A stretch of 64,000 nucleotides of DNA from Welwitschia mirabilis (Eukaryota > Gnetophyta > Gnetopsida > Welwitschiales), in assembly GCA_051453625.1 (NCBI GenBank), contig JBOZIK010000001.1, forward strand, positions 150,369,939 through 150,433,938. The letters are read 5' to 3'. The notes under the pieces were generated by a model. That model was not told where the DNA came from. It did no database searches and saw only the letters and a list, made by a program, of their open reading frames with translations. Below, piece after piece: positions 1 through 12,179 of the stretch. Position numbers and translations under genes: made by a program. The first letter of the stretch is position 1; every line of letters starts with the position of its first letter.

Positions 1-1604
1 TTACTAAAGATTTGAGTGTTGATTGAACTTAGTACTTAACTATACAATAATTGCATATAAATAATTAGAATAAGATTAAAATCATAACATTTCCTACACA
101 TTATTAAAAAAGTCACTTGGGTATTCATGAGACTTAGTTTCTCTATTATAAAGAATATGAGCTTGTAGCAAGCTTAACTTCCTCATGTTGAGGACTAGTA
201 TTACATTGTAAACTTTATAACTTTTAAATATAAATTTGATTGATGACCCGCAAAAGAGTATAGAATGTTACAAACTATAATCTGATTGAATCAAGACATA
301 ATTCCATGATAATGTTATGGACATGTCTTTATGAGTAAAAAAAGCATTTTTTATGACTTCGTAATGGAGTTTCATAAAATATGATCTTGAAAAGATTATG
401 GAAGATTGCTTTAATATCCAAACCCATCCACATAGTACATAACTCTATCACAAGGTTAATTCTTAACTTTACAATGTAGATATATATTACTTATGGTAAT
501 TAACTTAGTTAACTAATATAATAATGGAGACAAAAACCATTAATAGAACTATTCATGAAATTACCATCCAAAAATTTAAATACATCAAATTGTTAAAACA
601 TTAATTAGAATTATAAAAAATAAATTACCACTCTAAGAAAATTCAAAACAATTGAATAAGATCTTCAAGTAATAGGTAAATCAAGTATGTCAATCACATT
701 TACAACTAATACACATTTGATTATGGACTTGGGAATTGAACTTGAGAATATAATAGTTTTAATGAAATAAAATATTAACATTACCTTTCTTAGATATTAG
801 TAATGTTTTTTATTTTATCTAATCTTCTTTCTTGATTTTCCACTTTAATCCATTTTCTAACAATGGACTACAATTTAACTCCATTACATCATAGTTTGCA
901 GATTAATAACTCTTTTCATGATTATGAAGGAAGATAACCAAGTCTATCAAAGCATATTTTGAGGAATAATGTAATATTTAAATTAGGATTTTTCTCTTCC
1001 AAAATTCTTAAGATTTATCAAAGTGAAGAAAATTGGTAAATGACTAGTAAGTAAAAAAAAAGTCTCCTAATCTTTATTTTCTTCTTTGTAACTGTCCATT
1101 GTGTGGTATTACTCTTTATCCTGTTTTTCATAATTACCCATTGGATGGATAGTTAAATAAGTTAATTTCATACGTAAATTCCCATCCAAATTGTATCACT
1201 AAAATAAGGACCTTATAAAATTAGCAAATGTTTTTCTTACATTTTGTGTTTCTCTTATTGCTACATATTTTAATTCATTCTAATATATTTTTCTATTTTA
1301 ACCTTGTTTTACATTTCATCTCTTACCTTGTTAATCTTATAATATTATATATATGATATGCTAATAATTATATGCACATGATATGATGATGCTTATAGAT
1401 ACTGATACATTGATAATTATAATGCTAACTGTTGTATTGTTTAAGATTTATTTTATGAAATCATCTAATTCATGTTTGTTATTATGTTACATGTGTCATA
1501 TATCTTAACATTTCATTTTCTCATAATATTCTTTTGTAATATATGACTAATTCATATTAGTTAAGCATTATATATTTCTTACTAATTAGTCTTGGTAGAA
1601 ATGT
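1..1604. other. Unrecognised AT-rich left flank
   Basis: No ORF of useful length, RNA gene or recognisable repeat domain is visible here. The stretch ends at the ACTTA target duplication of the first gypsy insertion. It does not resemble segment X, which flanks the right side of that insertion, as expected if the two are the left and right halves of the original target locus. Confidence 0.5.
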
Positions 1605-1609
1605 ACTTA
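1605..1609. repeat. Left target-site duplication (ACTTA) of gypsy copy 1
   Basis: ACTTA lies directly before LTR1 and recurs at 21042-21046 directly after LTR2. Five bases is the normal duplication length for Ty3/gypsy integrases. In this AT-rich sequence chance agreement is possible, but both copies sit exactly at independently judged LTR ends. Confidence 0.6.
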
Positions 1610-1792
1610 TATTTTACATCCACAGTCTCAAGGTGAAGGATACCTTTAACATAATTTAATTATGGAAAAAAAGGAAATTTTAAAATTAATGAATAAAGTT
1701 AGTACTTATTTTTTTATACAAATGATTAAACTTTCTAAATTTATAAACCTATAATTAAATCATTTTTTAAAATTGATTTTTATCTTAAAAGG

Positions 1793-2971
1793 TGTTGTAG
1801 TGTGAATTTATGCAATCTTTAAGTCCTTCAGTAGACCCTATAGATCACAAATACTTATAGAAGAACATATACTAGTATAGATAAAAGTTAACTTAAATGT
1901 CATTATATATTAAAGGAACTAGGCTAGAAGTTAAAAATTGATTTAACAAAGCACTTTTAAACTTTTTCCTTTAAGTAAATGAAACTAACAAATAATGGAA
2001 ATGCAATAAGGAATGAATGTATTTAACTACTAATCTTTCTATCACTAAGATCAGCCCTTACAACATAGATCAATTAAGAAAACTATCAATTAACCTTACC
2101 CAAGATAAGCATAGATCAAAACAAGTATTCAATTATGGAAATGCAACATGAAATGAATGTAATACGAGATCTAAAATAATAATGTCAATCTTAACAAAAG
2201 CTACCCTTCTCATCTGGATTAACTATAAAGATATCACAAAATAATAATAAACTAAAATCATAAGAAAGGTCCACACAATAGAAGTAAATGTATTCTTGTA
2301 ATAATATTTAAATAAATCAAGCATCCACTTACAAAGTAGAAGCACTTAATGGAAGTTATTTAATTCAACATGAAGGAAGAATTTTCTCTGTAGTTATGGA
2401 TAGATCTCCTACCCTTTAATCTTCAATCATAAGACATTCTAGTATAATAGATGAGTTGGGAGTAAGGACAAGGAGGGCATTTATAGTTTTAAATTGAAGA
2501 TTCTAGAAGCAAAACCATAGAAGTTTGAGAATAAATCCTAGTAACCCACATGGGGTGCATGACCTTACTCAGATGAAATAATTGTCATCCTTCTTATTAT
2601 TTAGATGACATTAGGAAGGATACTGCATAATAAGAGATGAGTTCTTATCTTTTAGTCCTATAGTTATCCCATTAGTTTGGAGTCCATCTCAGTATCACTC
2701 TCATCTTGACTATCATCTAAATGACTTAGGACATGATAGACTTTCTAATATCTTCATCAATGCGAAATTAGCATTTTGCATTAGTAATATTTTCCTTAAA
2801 ACACTAATGACCAAAATATCTCTAAAATATCTCAAAATATGTTAAGATTTATGTATTTCCACAATCATTTCCTGAACTTTATATAATCATCAAAATTACA
2901 ACTAAACCTATATAAATGTCCTATAAAAGTACTTAGAATACTTCATCAAATATATACAATTTAACATCACA
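1793..2971 (-). repeat. Element A 3' LTR (left copy)
   Basis: On the minus strand it begins TGTGATG and ends near CACTACAACA. It matches the right LTR (7513-8745) over its length with scattered differences and small indels, and also the LTR of element B (58937-60347). Shared landmarks are TGTGAATTTATGCAATC at the outer end, a conserved ACCCACATGG block and a minus-strand TATA-like site. Confidence 0.8.
2478..2487 (-). promoter_or_regulatory. TATA-like box in element A left LTR
   Basis: The minus strand reads CTATAAATGCCC here. The same block, CTATAAATAC or CTATAAACAC followed by CCTC, is kept in the right LTR (8235-8243) and in the element B LTR (59672-59679), within otherwise diverged sequence. 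Its orientation agrees with that given by the primer site. Confidence 0.55.
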
Positions 2972-2992
2972 ACATAGCCCTCCACTTCATCT
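2972..2992 (-). promoter_or_regulatory. Probable polypurine tract of element A
   Basis: On the minus strand a purine-rich stretch (GATGAAGTGGAGGG) lies six bases before the LTR start. Element B has GTAGGGAG at the matching place. The small offset from the LTR edge is atypical, so the exact priming point is uncertain. Confidence 0.45.
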
Positions 2993-5220
2993 TGCCATTC
3001 TCAGACAAAGTAAGTAATCAACTACAAATTACAATCCAAATTGACCAAGATAAATAGTAACTAGGAAAACATAAATTAAGTTAAAAAATCCATAGCATGT
3101 AGGATTAGATATCAATAGCTGATCAACTAATGTATAATCTTTGTAAGATGTGTAATAGTGCTATCCTCCTGACTGTCATTTACATAATTTTGAAGATGAT
3201 AAGCTGAAAAATAAAAATAGAAGTTAAGTTACTGTGAACATGATCATTATAAAATATAGTACTAAAATCCTTACTATCTCCCCACTTAAAATAGTTAATA
3301 CATCACAAGATAAAAATTAAATGTCATACACAAAAAGCTTTATAAAATATAGCCATGATAATTCAAAAAAATGATGATATATATGAATAATTAAAATAGT
3401 GATAACTTAAAATGATGTATATAAATCAGTCAATGAGTTTTAAGTATGATATATAAGGGTAAATACATAAAAAATAATCATAGTATTACTCCCCTTATAC
3501 ATGGTATTCTGAATCTCCTAGTTTACACTTATAAGATGGTCTTATAATTATGTAGGTGTGAATTTCTAAATAATGTCTATAATGCATATCATACAAGTAA
3601 TATAAAATCATATACTAACTAGTGCATCATCTATATGTATTATGAAAGTTTAAAATGACCCTCATAAATAAATGTTTTACTCAAATATCTTAAAAATATA
3701 TCCTACATTGCAATAAAACAAGGAGGAGAGGGTAACATTTATTTATTTCATCATCTAGATACTAGACATGGGACACTGCTTAAAAATAAGATGGGTAAAG
3801 ATTAGTAAAGATGAATAATTATCATCAAAATAATCATGATAAAGGAGTCAAAAGTAAAAAGTAATCAAGGAATAACAAAAATATAGGGATATCAGAATAA
3901 ATAAAGAAAGAGAAGTAATGCTAAAGAAAAATCCTCAAATGTGCCTAAACTCAATAAGCATTAAATATTTTTAGTAGATGTACTAGAACTTTTAAAAAAA
4001 TGAAATTAGCATAATCATAAATGAAAGCAATAACATTAATTAAAGTGCTAAATGAAAGACAACTCTTACAAATAAAAGCCAAAAGTAAAAATAGAAATGA
4101 TAATAAGAAGAATATTAAATGAGTAACTCATAATTGTTATGCTGAAAAAGTATGGAAAAAACTTTGAAATACCAAATAAAATAGCTAAGGAAAGTAAAAT
4201 GAAAATAGAAAACTAGGAACATGAAGACAATTTTTTACCTATCAAAAATTTGAACCTAGTAAATTTCCTTGGTAGACATCATAAAATCACCTGATTAATG
4301 ATGCTTGACATAATGTAAAAAATTCATACAGTACTACTCAAAATGGTAATGATTATGACAATACTAGGTATACCAAATGTTCATAATTAATAAATGATAA
4401 GATCAAAAGTTGCTAAAAAATTAACTCACTAGATTACACCCAAAGACAACACTAGAATTAAAAATGAATAAAATAATCATGTGAAGGTATTGTATGCATA
4501 ATAAGTTTATGAAGTAAGAAATGAATCTAATATTACTAGAAATGTCACTAATCCCATAAACTCAAAGTAATAATTATTACTATTATTCCATGATAAGGGA
4601 AGTAAAAACACCATTAGAAAAGTAAGTATGCATAAAGCATGGCCAATTAACCACCCAATGGAGTTTCCATAGCTATCATATTACACTACCAAAGGCTCCA
4701 CTTTATATAATTGGCCTCAAGGAAAGAATACATTTAAACAAATAATGACTCATACCATTAAGAGAAAATAAAATAAACCATTGAATTTTATTTTGAAATG
4801 AGGTTCTTAGAAATAGAAATTTTTTAAGATTTGGTGAATCTAATCTTATCATCGTTGAAATACCCAAGTTAAGGATTACTAGTCATAGTAATATCATAAG
4901 CTAGTATATAAGTCAAGTTAAAGATGTATAGGTAATAGCATCATATAAACCCAAGGAATAGGCTAAGGAAGAATTCAAATAATGATAGAAGGACTTTCAA
5001 GATAAGTGCTTCTATCATGTTCAAGATTTAATTGGTGGTATCTCAATGGTTTATAAAATGCTATTGTTAAGTTCTAAATTTTCCAAGTAATTGTATTAGA
5101 GATTTTAACTAATCTAATAAGATGCACTTTTTATAAAATATAAGGACCTAATCATTGATAGGTTAACCACTAGTGTAGAATACGAATTTGGGTATTTTAC
5201 TTTTTCAAAATGAAGGATCA
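2993..5220. other. Element A interior, 3' half, no recognisable domain
   Basis: This AT-rich sequence is saturated with stops on both strands. It aligns with element B at about 60400-62700: blocks such as AACTAGGAACATGAAGA (near 4210 and 61510) and CATGGCCAA (near 4640 and 61925) recur in order. It is therefore family-specific element sequence. No RT, integrase or other domain could be recognised. Confidence 0.55.
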
Positions 5221-6700
5221 AACCAAACAAAAACCAATTGATAAAACGTAAAAGGTATAAAATAATTTTAAACTAACAGTAATTGGAGGAAAAGAGAGTA
5301 AAAAATAAAAATTTGATAGAACAAATTTTAGAATCCAAATAATACATGAAGAATTGATAAACTTTAATAAAAAATAATTAGGTATTAAGACATCATAAAT
5401 CATGAGTATTAAGACATAATTTATTTAAGTAGATACATAAAAAATGGATTCACAAATATGTTAAGGGTTTTTAGAATGTTTAATAAGGTTAAAAAGATCC
5501 TTAAAATTGAATTATAAGCATTGATTATGATCAAGAAGATAAGGTTTATCCCAATTTAAAATTCTAAGATATATTAGATTATACTTTTAAAAAGAGTAAT
5601 TATTAGAGGCACAAGATAAAGTAGATTTAATAGAAATGGAAAGAATGTTACTTTAAGTATCGCATGACATTTTAAAAGGAAGAGATTAAGAGATATTAGA
5701 AATAAAATCTTCAAATTTATGGGGTATATTAAAGTCAAGGTAAGGGATGTAACTTAGAGAATTACATGAAAGTTTAAATGAAAGAAATGAAAAAAGGTTA
5801 TCATCATTAAGATCATAAGGTAATGTGAGAGTGAATGTAAAAGGAAGGATGTGATTTGGATTTTGACATAAATGCATAGGTGGGAGGGATGAACAAACAT
5901 TGATACAATGAACAAGAGTATCCTTTATGAAGTTTGATTAAATATTTATGTATGCCTTATTATGTTCCTTTTCTTTAGTGCTATTTTTATCATTATTTTG
6001 TTGAATTGTTTTTTCACTTTTATCATTATTATTTTTGACTATATCTTCCTTCTATTATTGAATATTGCTTTCATCCTCTATCATTATATTTATCAAAAAG
6101 GTTATAAAGAGAAATGTGAGCATCATATTCATCATAGATTGAATATTTTTTAGATTTATCATGAATGGATCCCTCATCTATATTTTATAGTCATAAATAA
6201 ATGGTAGGGATGTAATCTAATACCTTAATGTCATCATTTAAATAATAATCATCCTCATCCTTATTATTAAAAAATCAAGTTCAATTATTACTATCTCCCT
6301 TTTGATCCTCTCCTAGTAAGTGAGATATTGAAGTTTAATCCAAAATATCATCTTCTATTTGAAAGTAAGAATTAGTGTTAATTATTCCTAGGTTTTCCTT
6401 TTTTTTCCTCAACGTAGGATATAGTAGGATAGGTTTGAGGATGTTATGTTATAAAGGAATCTTAATTTTGTAATAGTATTTATTAAAGGATCTCATCTAG
6501 ATTTTCTAGGTTCTTATTTGTCTTACTAAATTTTCTTGCATCATCTTCATATCTTCTATTATTTCTTTTATTAAATCATTTTCTTCCTCATAGTAGATCA
6601 TAAGAGGTGGATCTTCTTCATAGTAATTCATGGAAGATGAATGAAATTAACTAAAATGATTATAGAATATTTCCCTAAATGAGTGGAATCCATAAATTGT
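5221..6700 (-). pseudogene. Decayed element A ORF conserved with element B
   Basis: The longest open piece, 5686-5877, encodes a peptide with LPYDLNDDNLF and a run of hydrophobic and Ser/Asn residues. Element B keeps the same segment (LPYDLNHDNLF near 63242-63275 on the minus strand), followed by a similar FEASCNS-like stretch. Nearer the start, at about 6520-6650, the minus strand encodes the acidic, helix-prone segment EEENDLIKEIIEDMKMM. Agreement at the amino-acid level across two diverged copies suggests a former coding region, perhaps gag-like. I cannot assign it to a known domain. Many TAA/TAG codons interrupt it and at least two are shared with element B. Confidence 0.45.
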
Positions 6701-7490
6701 TGAAAATTTTCATTGTCATTTCCATATGAAGTCTAAAAGGAAGAGGGAAAAAAAATAAAGGAAGTTAAAAAGAGAAATTAGTCTAATTCCTAATTACAAC
6801 ATCATTCAATATTATTTATTATATTTCTACAAAAATTTCTCAAAGTCTTAACATTTTTATTAGAATTTATCAAGTTTATCATTCTTTTAGAAAGACTTTT
6901 TTCAAGTTCCTTTTATCACTATTCATTTGAAATAGATAAGAAGAATAAAACATAAAGGATTAATCAAGATGTTAAGAAAGATAAGTATCAAGTGAAGATT
7001 AATCTCTATTACCTTTGATATTTCATATTTTTACTAGATATATTTGGATCCTTAATACTTAGAAGATGTGTGAAATCATAATCTTATTGGTTGGGTAGAC
7101 AATATAAAGGATAACTAATGGTTAATTTGTAAAAATAAAGGAAAAAAAAAAACTACAAAAAAAATTAGGAAGATTTACAAAACTAGTGATAATGATCTTC
7201 CTTATCATCTAGATGACATAAGAGGATGATATTTACTTTATTAAACTACTAAAAAATGGATAATTTTATTACATAAAAAAAAAAACCCACTAATTTTCAA
7301 ACCATTATTCCCCTAATTTTCTAAATGGCAGAGAGGACAACAATGCTTACTAACACTACTAAAAATGAGAAACTATAAAAAATAAATGTATTAAATCTAT
7401 AGTAAAAATATAGTACTATATAAATAAATAAATTAAAATAAAATCCAAGGTACCTATCTAGGTAGTGATAATCCTCTAGCATCCTACAGC
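6701..7490. other. Element A 5' leader region
   Basis: This lies between the primer site and the first decayed coding stretch. It is AT-rich with adenine runs and includes one TCATCTAGATGA palindrome near 7200. No ORF or known motif otherwise. Confidence 0.4.
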
Positions 7491-7509
7491 TTTCCTAGTA
7501 ATGGCACCA
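7491..7509 (-). promoter_or_regulatory. Primer-binding site of element A (Athila/Tat type)
   Basis: The minus strand reads TGGTGCCATTACTAGGAA, starting three bases inside the right LTR edge. It differs from the Athila/Tat primer site as I recall it (TGGCGCCGTTGCCGGGGA) at six positions, all C-to-T or G-to-A. That fits methylation-driven decay. Confidence 0.65.
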
Positions 7510-7512
7510 AAA

Positions 7513-8745
7513 AATTTCAATGTGAATTTGTACAATCTTTATGTCCTTAAGTAGATCTTGTAGATCATAAATAATTATAGAAAAACACACATTAGTATTA
7601 ATTGTAGTTAACCAAATGTTATAATCCACTAAAGGAAGTAGGCTAAATGTTTGAAAGTTGATTTAACAAGTATTTTTGATCTTTTTCCTTTAAGTAAATG
7701 AAAAAAGAAATAATGCAAATGCAATATAAGATAAATGATGATGCAATGAAAATTTAATAAAGAATGAATATATTTGACCACCAATCTTTTTTCACTAAGA
7801 TCAACCCTTATAAATTAAATTAATTAGGGAAATTTTCACTTAATATTAAACAACATAGGCTGTAAGATACCTCAAATAGAATATGTAATTATGAAAATGC
7901 AATATGAAATGAATGTAATGTAAGATTTAAACTAAAAATTTCAACCTTAATAAATGTTGCTCTTATGATATAGATAAACTATGAAATTATCATGAAATAA
8001 TAATAAAATTAAACCATAAGGGAGGTTTACATAATAGAAGTAAAAGTGTTCTTGTATTAGTTTTTAAATATATCAAGCATCTACTTATAAAGAACCATCA
8101 CCTTAATATAGGATAATCAGCCTAATATTAAGGAAGACTTCTATTTATAGCTATGGATGGATCTCTTAGCCTTTAATATCCCCTCACAAGACTTTATAGC
8201 ATAAATAATGAGTTAGGATTAAGGACATGAGGGGTATTTATAGTTTTATATTAAAGATTATAGAAGAAAAACTATGAAGTCAGAGAAGAAATCATAGCAA
8301 CCCACATGGATTACATGACTCCATTACAAAGATAACTTGATTTTTTGATATCAAATAGTTATCATCCTTTCTATCATCTAGATGACATTGAAGAGGATAC
8401 CTCATAATAAGAGATGGGCCACTAGCTTCAAGTCTCATAGTTAGCTCCATAGTCTATAGTTCATTTCAGCATCACTATTATCTTGACTATCATCTAGATA
8501 ACATGTGAAATAATAAGACTTATAAGCTCTAGATAAGATAAATTATCCTTATGCATCAATAATTTTCTCCTCAAGATACTAAGTATTATAATATGCCTAA
8601 AATATCCCTAAATATGTCAAGAATTATGTGTTTTCATAATCATCCCATTGAATCTTCATAATCATTATATATATAGCTAAACCTATATAAATGTCTTATA
8701 AAGTACTCAAAATACCCCATCAAATACCTAAAATTTGACATCACA
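7513..8745 (-). repeat. Element A 5' LTR (right copy)
   Basis: This is the direct repeat of 1793-2971. Its outer edge is TCACA followed by the AAAGG duplicate at 8746-8750, and its inner edge is next to the primer site. The TATA-like site lies at 8235-8243 on the minus strand. Two TCATCTAGAT-type palindromes occur near 8376 and 8484. Confidence 0.8.
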
Positions 8746-9836
8746 AAAGGACAAGTGCAAGAAGGAGGAGATTTAGGAAAATCTAAGTAATCTTTTGTAA
8801 AAGTAACAACTCATCAACTCATTTTATAAATATGGTAAATCTTGAAGACATTATCTCTTTTTCCTTTCTTCATAAGAAATTTTTTAGCTTTTGAACTCTA
8901 TAACTTAAGAGTAAAAATTTCAAACCTTAGAATATATATTTTTTCTACCTTTTTAGATGTGGCTTAGGCCTTTTTTCTTCTTATGTAATGGTTAATCTAG
9001 TTCTTAATGTTGAAATTTCTATTCTTGTAAATTCTAACTATTTTTAATATATTTTATTATCCTTAAATTTTTATTTATTTTAAAAGCTTTTATATGATTC
9101 AAACCTGAAAATTTTAGGTAAACGTTTCTTAGGCCCTAAAGTAAATATAAGTTCTATGCTTTACTTATTAGATAGCGAAATTAAAAATCTAGTCAAGGTA
9201 ACTAGGTAGTATAAACTTTAAAGGGGAAACCTTCTATTAGGCTTTAATGGTCATGGAAGTGAATTTCCAGGAAGAGTAAGGAAAAATGCACAAAAAAAGG
9301 AATTAAACCCCTCTTGGTTAGAGCACTCCTATGTCGCTAAAACTATGAATTTTACTAAACATAAGTTTAAGTTAATTAAAATTATCATTTTTTCATTCTG
9401 CAAATTTTGGGTTTTCCTTCTCTTATTTCTATCTCAGATAAACTTAAGCCTTTTTTAAACCCTCTTTTATTACCTAGGCCATACTAAGAATTGTAGTTTT
9501 TGTAATTATCATTCACATCATTTTATGACAAGTATAGGAGCTACATAAGAATTTGGCTATTAAGTGGTGGTGATAAAATTTTAAAAAATAAATTTTTATG
9601 CATTAAAAATATTGAATGTTATAAACATGATGTTTTATCATATATAATTAAAAAATTATTCTATGAACTAGTTTTGTGATCCCCCTCCCCTTATAGACAT
9701 ATTTCAAAAACTACAAACATGTGATGCATTTTATAGACTGCTGTTATATTATATTAATGGGAACTCTTATGTTATCTCTTGATGAAAATGCTTTACTCTA
9801 TATATTGTTTTTCCATTGGAAAATTTTATTTACCAA

Positions 9837-9846
9837 TATAAATAAC
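9837..9846 (+). promoter_or_regulatory. TATA-like box of gypsy LTR1
   Basis: AATATAAATAAC sits about 40 bp before the pyrimidine-rich minisatellite. LTR2 has CATATAAAAAG at 17690-17700 and LTR3 has CTATATAAATAG at 41585-41596 at the matching place. All are followed by a conserved ATTTAATTCATTTGA-like stretch. This would place U3 in roughly the first 1.3 kb of the LTR. Confidence 0.5.
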
Positions 9847-9879
9847 TAAAGCAAAATTTAATTCATTTGATATATTTTT

Positions 9880-10270
9880 ACCTTCCTTCCTCTAAGTTTT
9901 TAACCATTCCCTCTAACAAAGATGTTATTACCTCACCCCTTTGAATCTCTCAAACCCACCACTCCTCCACCCCTAAAAAACGTTTTTAGCCCTCCTCCTT
10001 TAATTTATCAATTTCTTACACCTAAATTTTTCAATCCCCTAACCTCTAAATCTCTTAATACCCTCACACGATCCCTAAGATTCTTAACATCGGCTCCCCA
10101 CGTAGAAGTTATTACTTTTCCCTCTAAGTTTTTAACTCCTTTTCCTCCACTACCCTATCAAAGTTCTTAATCACCCTATCCCAAGATTCTTAATTCCATC
10201 CTAAAGCTCTTAATTATTATTCCTTTCTTCATAAGATTATTAATATCAATTATTTTCCCTCCTTAATACT
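9880..10270 (+). repeat. Pyrimidine-rich degenerate minisatellite in LTR1
   Basis: Units of roughly 20-35 bp built on CCTCTAAAGTTCTTAACCCC repeat with drift. The same block occurs in LTR2 (17728-18058, running into the gap) and LTR3 (41625-41975). Non-coding; the open frame across it simply reflects low complexity. Confidence 0.65.
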
Positions 10271-11419
10271 CTTTATTTTATTTTCTTTAGAATATTCTTA
10301 AAATGTGACTCCTTTAAGATAGCTTTTAAAAGTGCTTAAACTTTTAAAATGCTCATTAAAGGGGGACATGGAATTAAGATTAGTACTATTGGATTTTATT
10401 TATAGGAACAACCATTGGTTTAGCCCTTTTTAACACTACAAAACTCTTCTAAAGTATCTTTCAGAATGTTTCAACTTCTAGAATGCTTATTAGAAGAATA
10501 AAAAGGAGTTTACGAATGATGTTAATGATATCTCTTCTTGTAGATGTGTTATAAATTTTTATTATGCTATTTATAGATTAGGATATATTTCCTATAAATT
10601 CCTTCCTATAAGACTTAGTTTCAAACTTCTAATTTATTCTATTAATTCAACCTTTTACTATAGAACTTTGCTAATTCTTAATCATCCACTTCTAAATTTT
10701 CTCTTTTCTTTATTGCTTTTTGTCATGTTTGAATATCATCCTATTAACTTATATTATGATTAATTATTTTTTAAGCTAATTTAAAATAAAAATATTAGCA
10801 ACATAATTAGTTTATAGTAAAAAAATGTATTTCTTAATTAGTTTTTTTTGGTAGTAATTATTACCTTAAAAATGGTAGATTTAATCTTGCTTCATCTCTC
10901 TCAATTATTGGGTGTTTAGTTATGATCTATTTAAGTAATATTATTTAGTTTCTAGTATTATTTATACTCTTATTTATGTCTTTTAATGTTAAATGAATAT
11001 TCTTCTATTAGGGTATTTTAAAGTAAGTTAATATGTTTAATCTTAGAGTTTATTTTAATACTACAAAAATTCTTTTTGTGTGTAGATGATATATTTCAAA
11101 AGTAATTAGTTCTTGATGTAACATAGTATTGTGCTCTATTTAATATAAATTAATAAATTTTAAATATATTTCTAAAGTTATTTATTTTAATAGTTATAGT
11201 TTACCTTTTTAAGAGAAATTTATGATAAACAAAACAGTGAAAATATTACATCAATTACACCCAATGTGCCTTTTGAATACTACTTTTAGAAATGCTTGAA
11301 CTTTTTGAAGCTAAAATAAAAGAATAAAAGTGGATTTAAATAAAAGACTAAATAATTAAAAATAATTTACTTATAGGAATAAAATTTAATTCTAACAAAA
11401 AATTAACTCATGATAAAGT

Positions 11420-11830
11420 AGAAAACCATCATCTCCTTTACTTCCATGAATGTTCTTATAAGCTATACCCTCAAGCAGAAAATTTGAGTTTAGAAGAGAT
11501 GTAATCCCTTAATTAAAAATGTTGAATCATTACCTCCTTTACTTCCATGAATGATCTTGTAAGCTATAGCTTCAAGTAGAACATGTGGATTTAGATAGAT
11601 GTAATCCCTCAATTAAGATAGGTAATCTTCATCACTTTTACTTTTATGAATGCTCTTATAAGCTATGGCTTTAAGTGGAAATTATAAATTTAGGAGAAAT
11701 GGAGTTTCATAACTTAAAAATATAGCATCATCACCTCCTTTATTACTACAACTGCTCTTGTAAGCTATAGTTTTAACTAGTAAGTGTTAGATTTATTAGA
11801 AATGTATTTTTTTAATTAAGTAATTTAGTA
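11420..11830 (+). repeat. Four tandem units of about 100 bp near the end of LTR1
   Basis: Each unit carries CTCCTTTACTTCCATGAATG, then CTTATAAGCTATAGCTTCAA, then GATGTAATCCCTTAATTAA. Unit starts near 11433, 11534, 11633 and 11735 give a period of about 100 bp. Matching arrays lie in LTR2 (20355-20760), LTR3 (49990-50400) and in part in LTR4 (57960-58175). Confidence 0.8.
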
Positions 11831-12122
11831 GATTAAATTACGGTAAGAAAAGATCTTAAGTTAGATATTAAAAGGAAGTATTTACTATTTTGAAGGAATC
11901 TTCATCATTATCTTACTCGAAAACCTAATAATAGAATCCAATAAGGAAGATTCTAACCATTTAAAAACTTATAATTTAAGTATTTTTAGAAATTCTTAAT
12001 AAATAATTAGGTAGAGTTATAATTCTATTAGTGTATCTTCTAAGATTTACAAAATAATATTAATTTAAATAATGTTTAATAAAATTCACTTAGATCTTTT
12101 GATGTTTATGGTTATGAAATTT

Positions 12123-12140
12123 TGGCATTAGAGCCTTTAG
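12123..12140 (+). promoter_or_regulatory. Primer-binding site of gypsy copy 1 (initiator tRNA-Met type)
   Basis: TGGCATTAGAGCC matches the common plant primer site TGGTATCAGAGCC with two transitions. It begins three bases after the LTR1 end, the normal place. No equivalent site follows LTR2, LTR3 or LTR4, so only copy 1 retains a true 5' end. Confidence 0.75.
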
Positions 12141-12179
12141 TTAATAAATGTTTGTTACTAATAGAAAAAGTTAAGATGT

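Larger units (their letters stand above)
1793..8745 (-). mobile_element. Element A: nested LTR retrotransposon with Athila/Tat-type primer site
   Basis: Two direct repeats of about 1.2 kb (1793-2971 and 7513-8745) bound a 4.5-kb interior. The flanks carry AAAGG at 1788-1792 and 8746-8750, and the two sides rejoin into gypsy LTR sequence that is continuous in LTR2 (near 16640) and LTR3 (near 40490). Beside the right LTR, the minus strand reads TGGTGCCATTACTAGGAA, the primer site of Athila/Tat-type elements after six C-to-T or G-to-A changes, which sets the orientation as minus. The interior is too short for a full gag-pol and no RT or integrase motif was found, so it is probably a non-autonomous member. 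Element B at the right end of the window is a relative. Confidence 0.82.
1610..12119 (+). mobile_element. Gypsy LTR1 (5' LTR of copy 1), split by element A
   Basis: The LTR consists of 1610-1792 and 8751-12119, about 3.55 kb once element A and one AAAGG duplicate are removed. The start (TATTTTACATCC, decayed from a TG start) aligns with LTR2 at 16443 and LTR3 at 40290. The end aligns with LTR2 and LTR3 ends of the form TCATGACA and is followed after three bases by a tRNA-Met primer site. LTRs this long fit the Tekay/Del group of plant chromoviruses. Inner landmarks shared with the other LTR copies are a TATA-like site near 9837, a pyrimidine-rich minisatellite (9880-10270) and a tandem repeat of about 100 bp (11420-11830). 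Confidence 0.8.

Noticed and set aside
9922-10170. Proline-rich open frame of 82 codons
   Set aside because: It covers the pyrimidine-rich LTR minisatellite and is not kept in LTR2 or LTR3.
9880-10270. Interstitial telomere-like repeat
   Set aside because: CCCTAAA-like words occur but without the regular 7-bp period.
11420-11830. CRISPR-like array
   Set aside because: Adjacent similar units of about 100 bp without unique spacers, inside a plant LTR.
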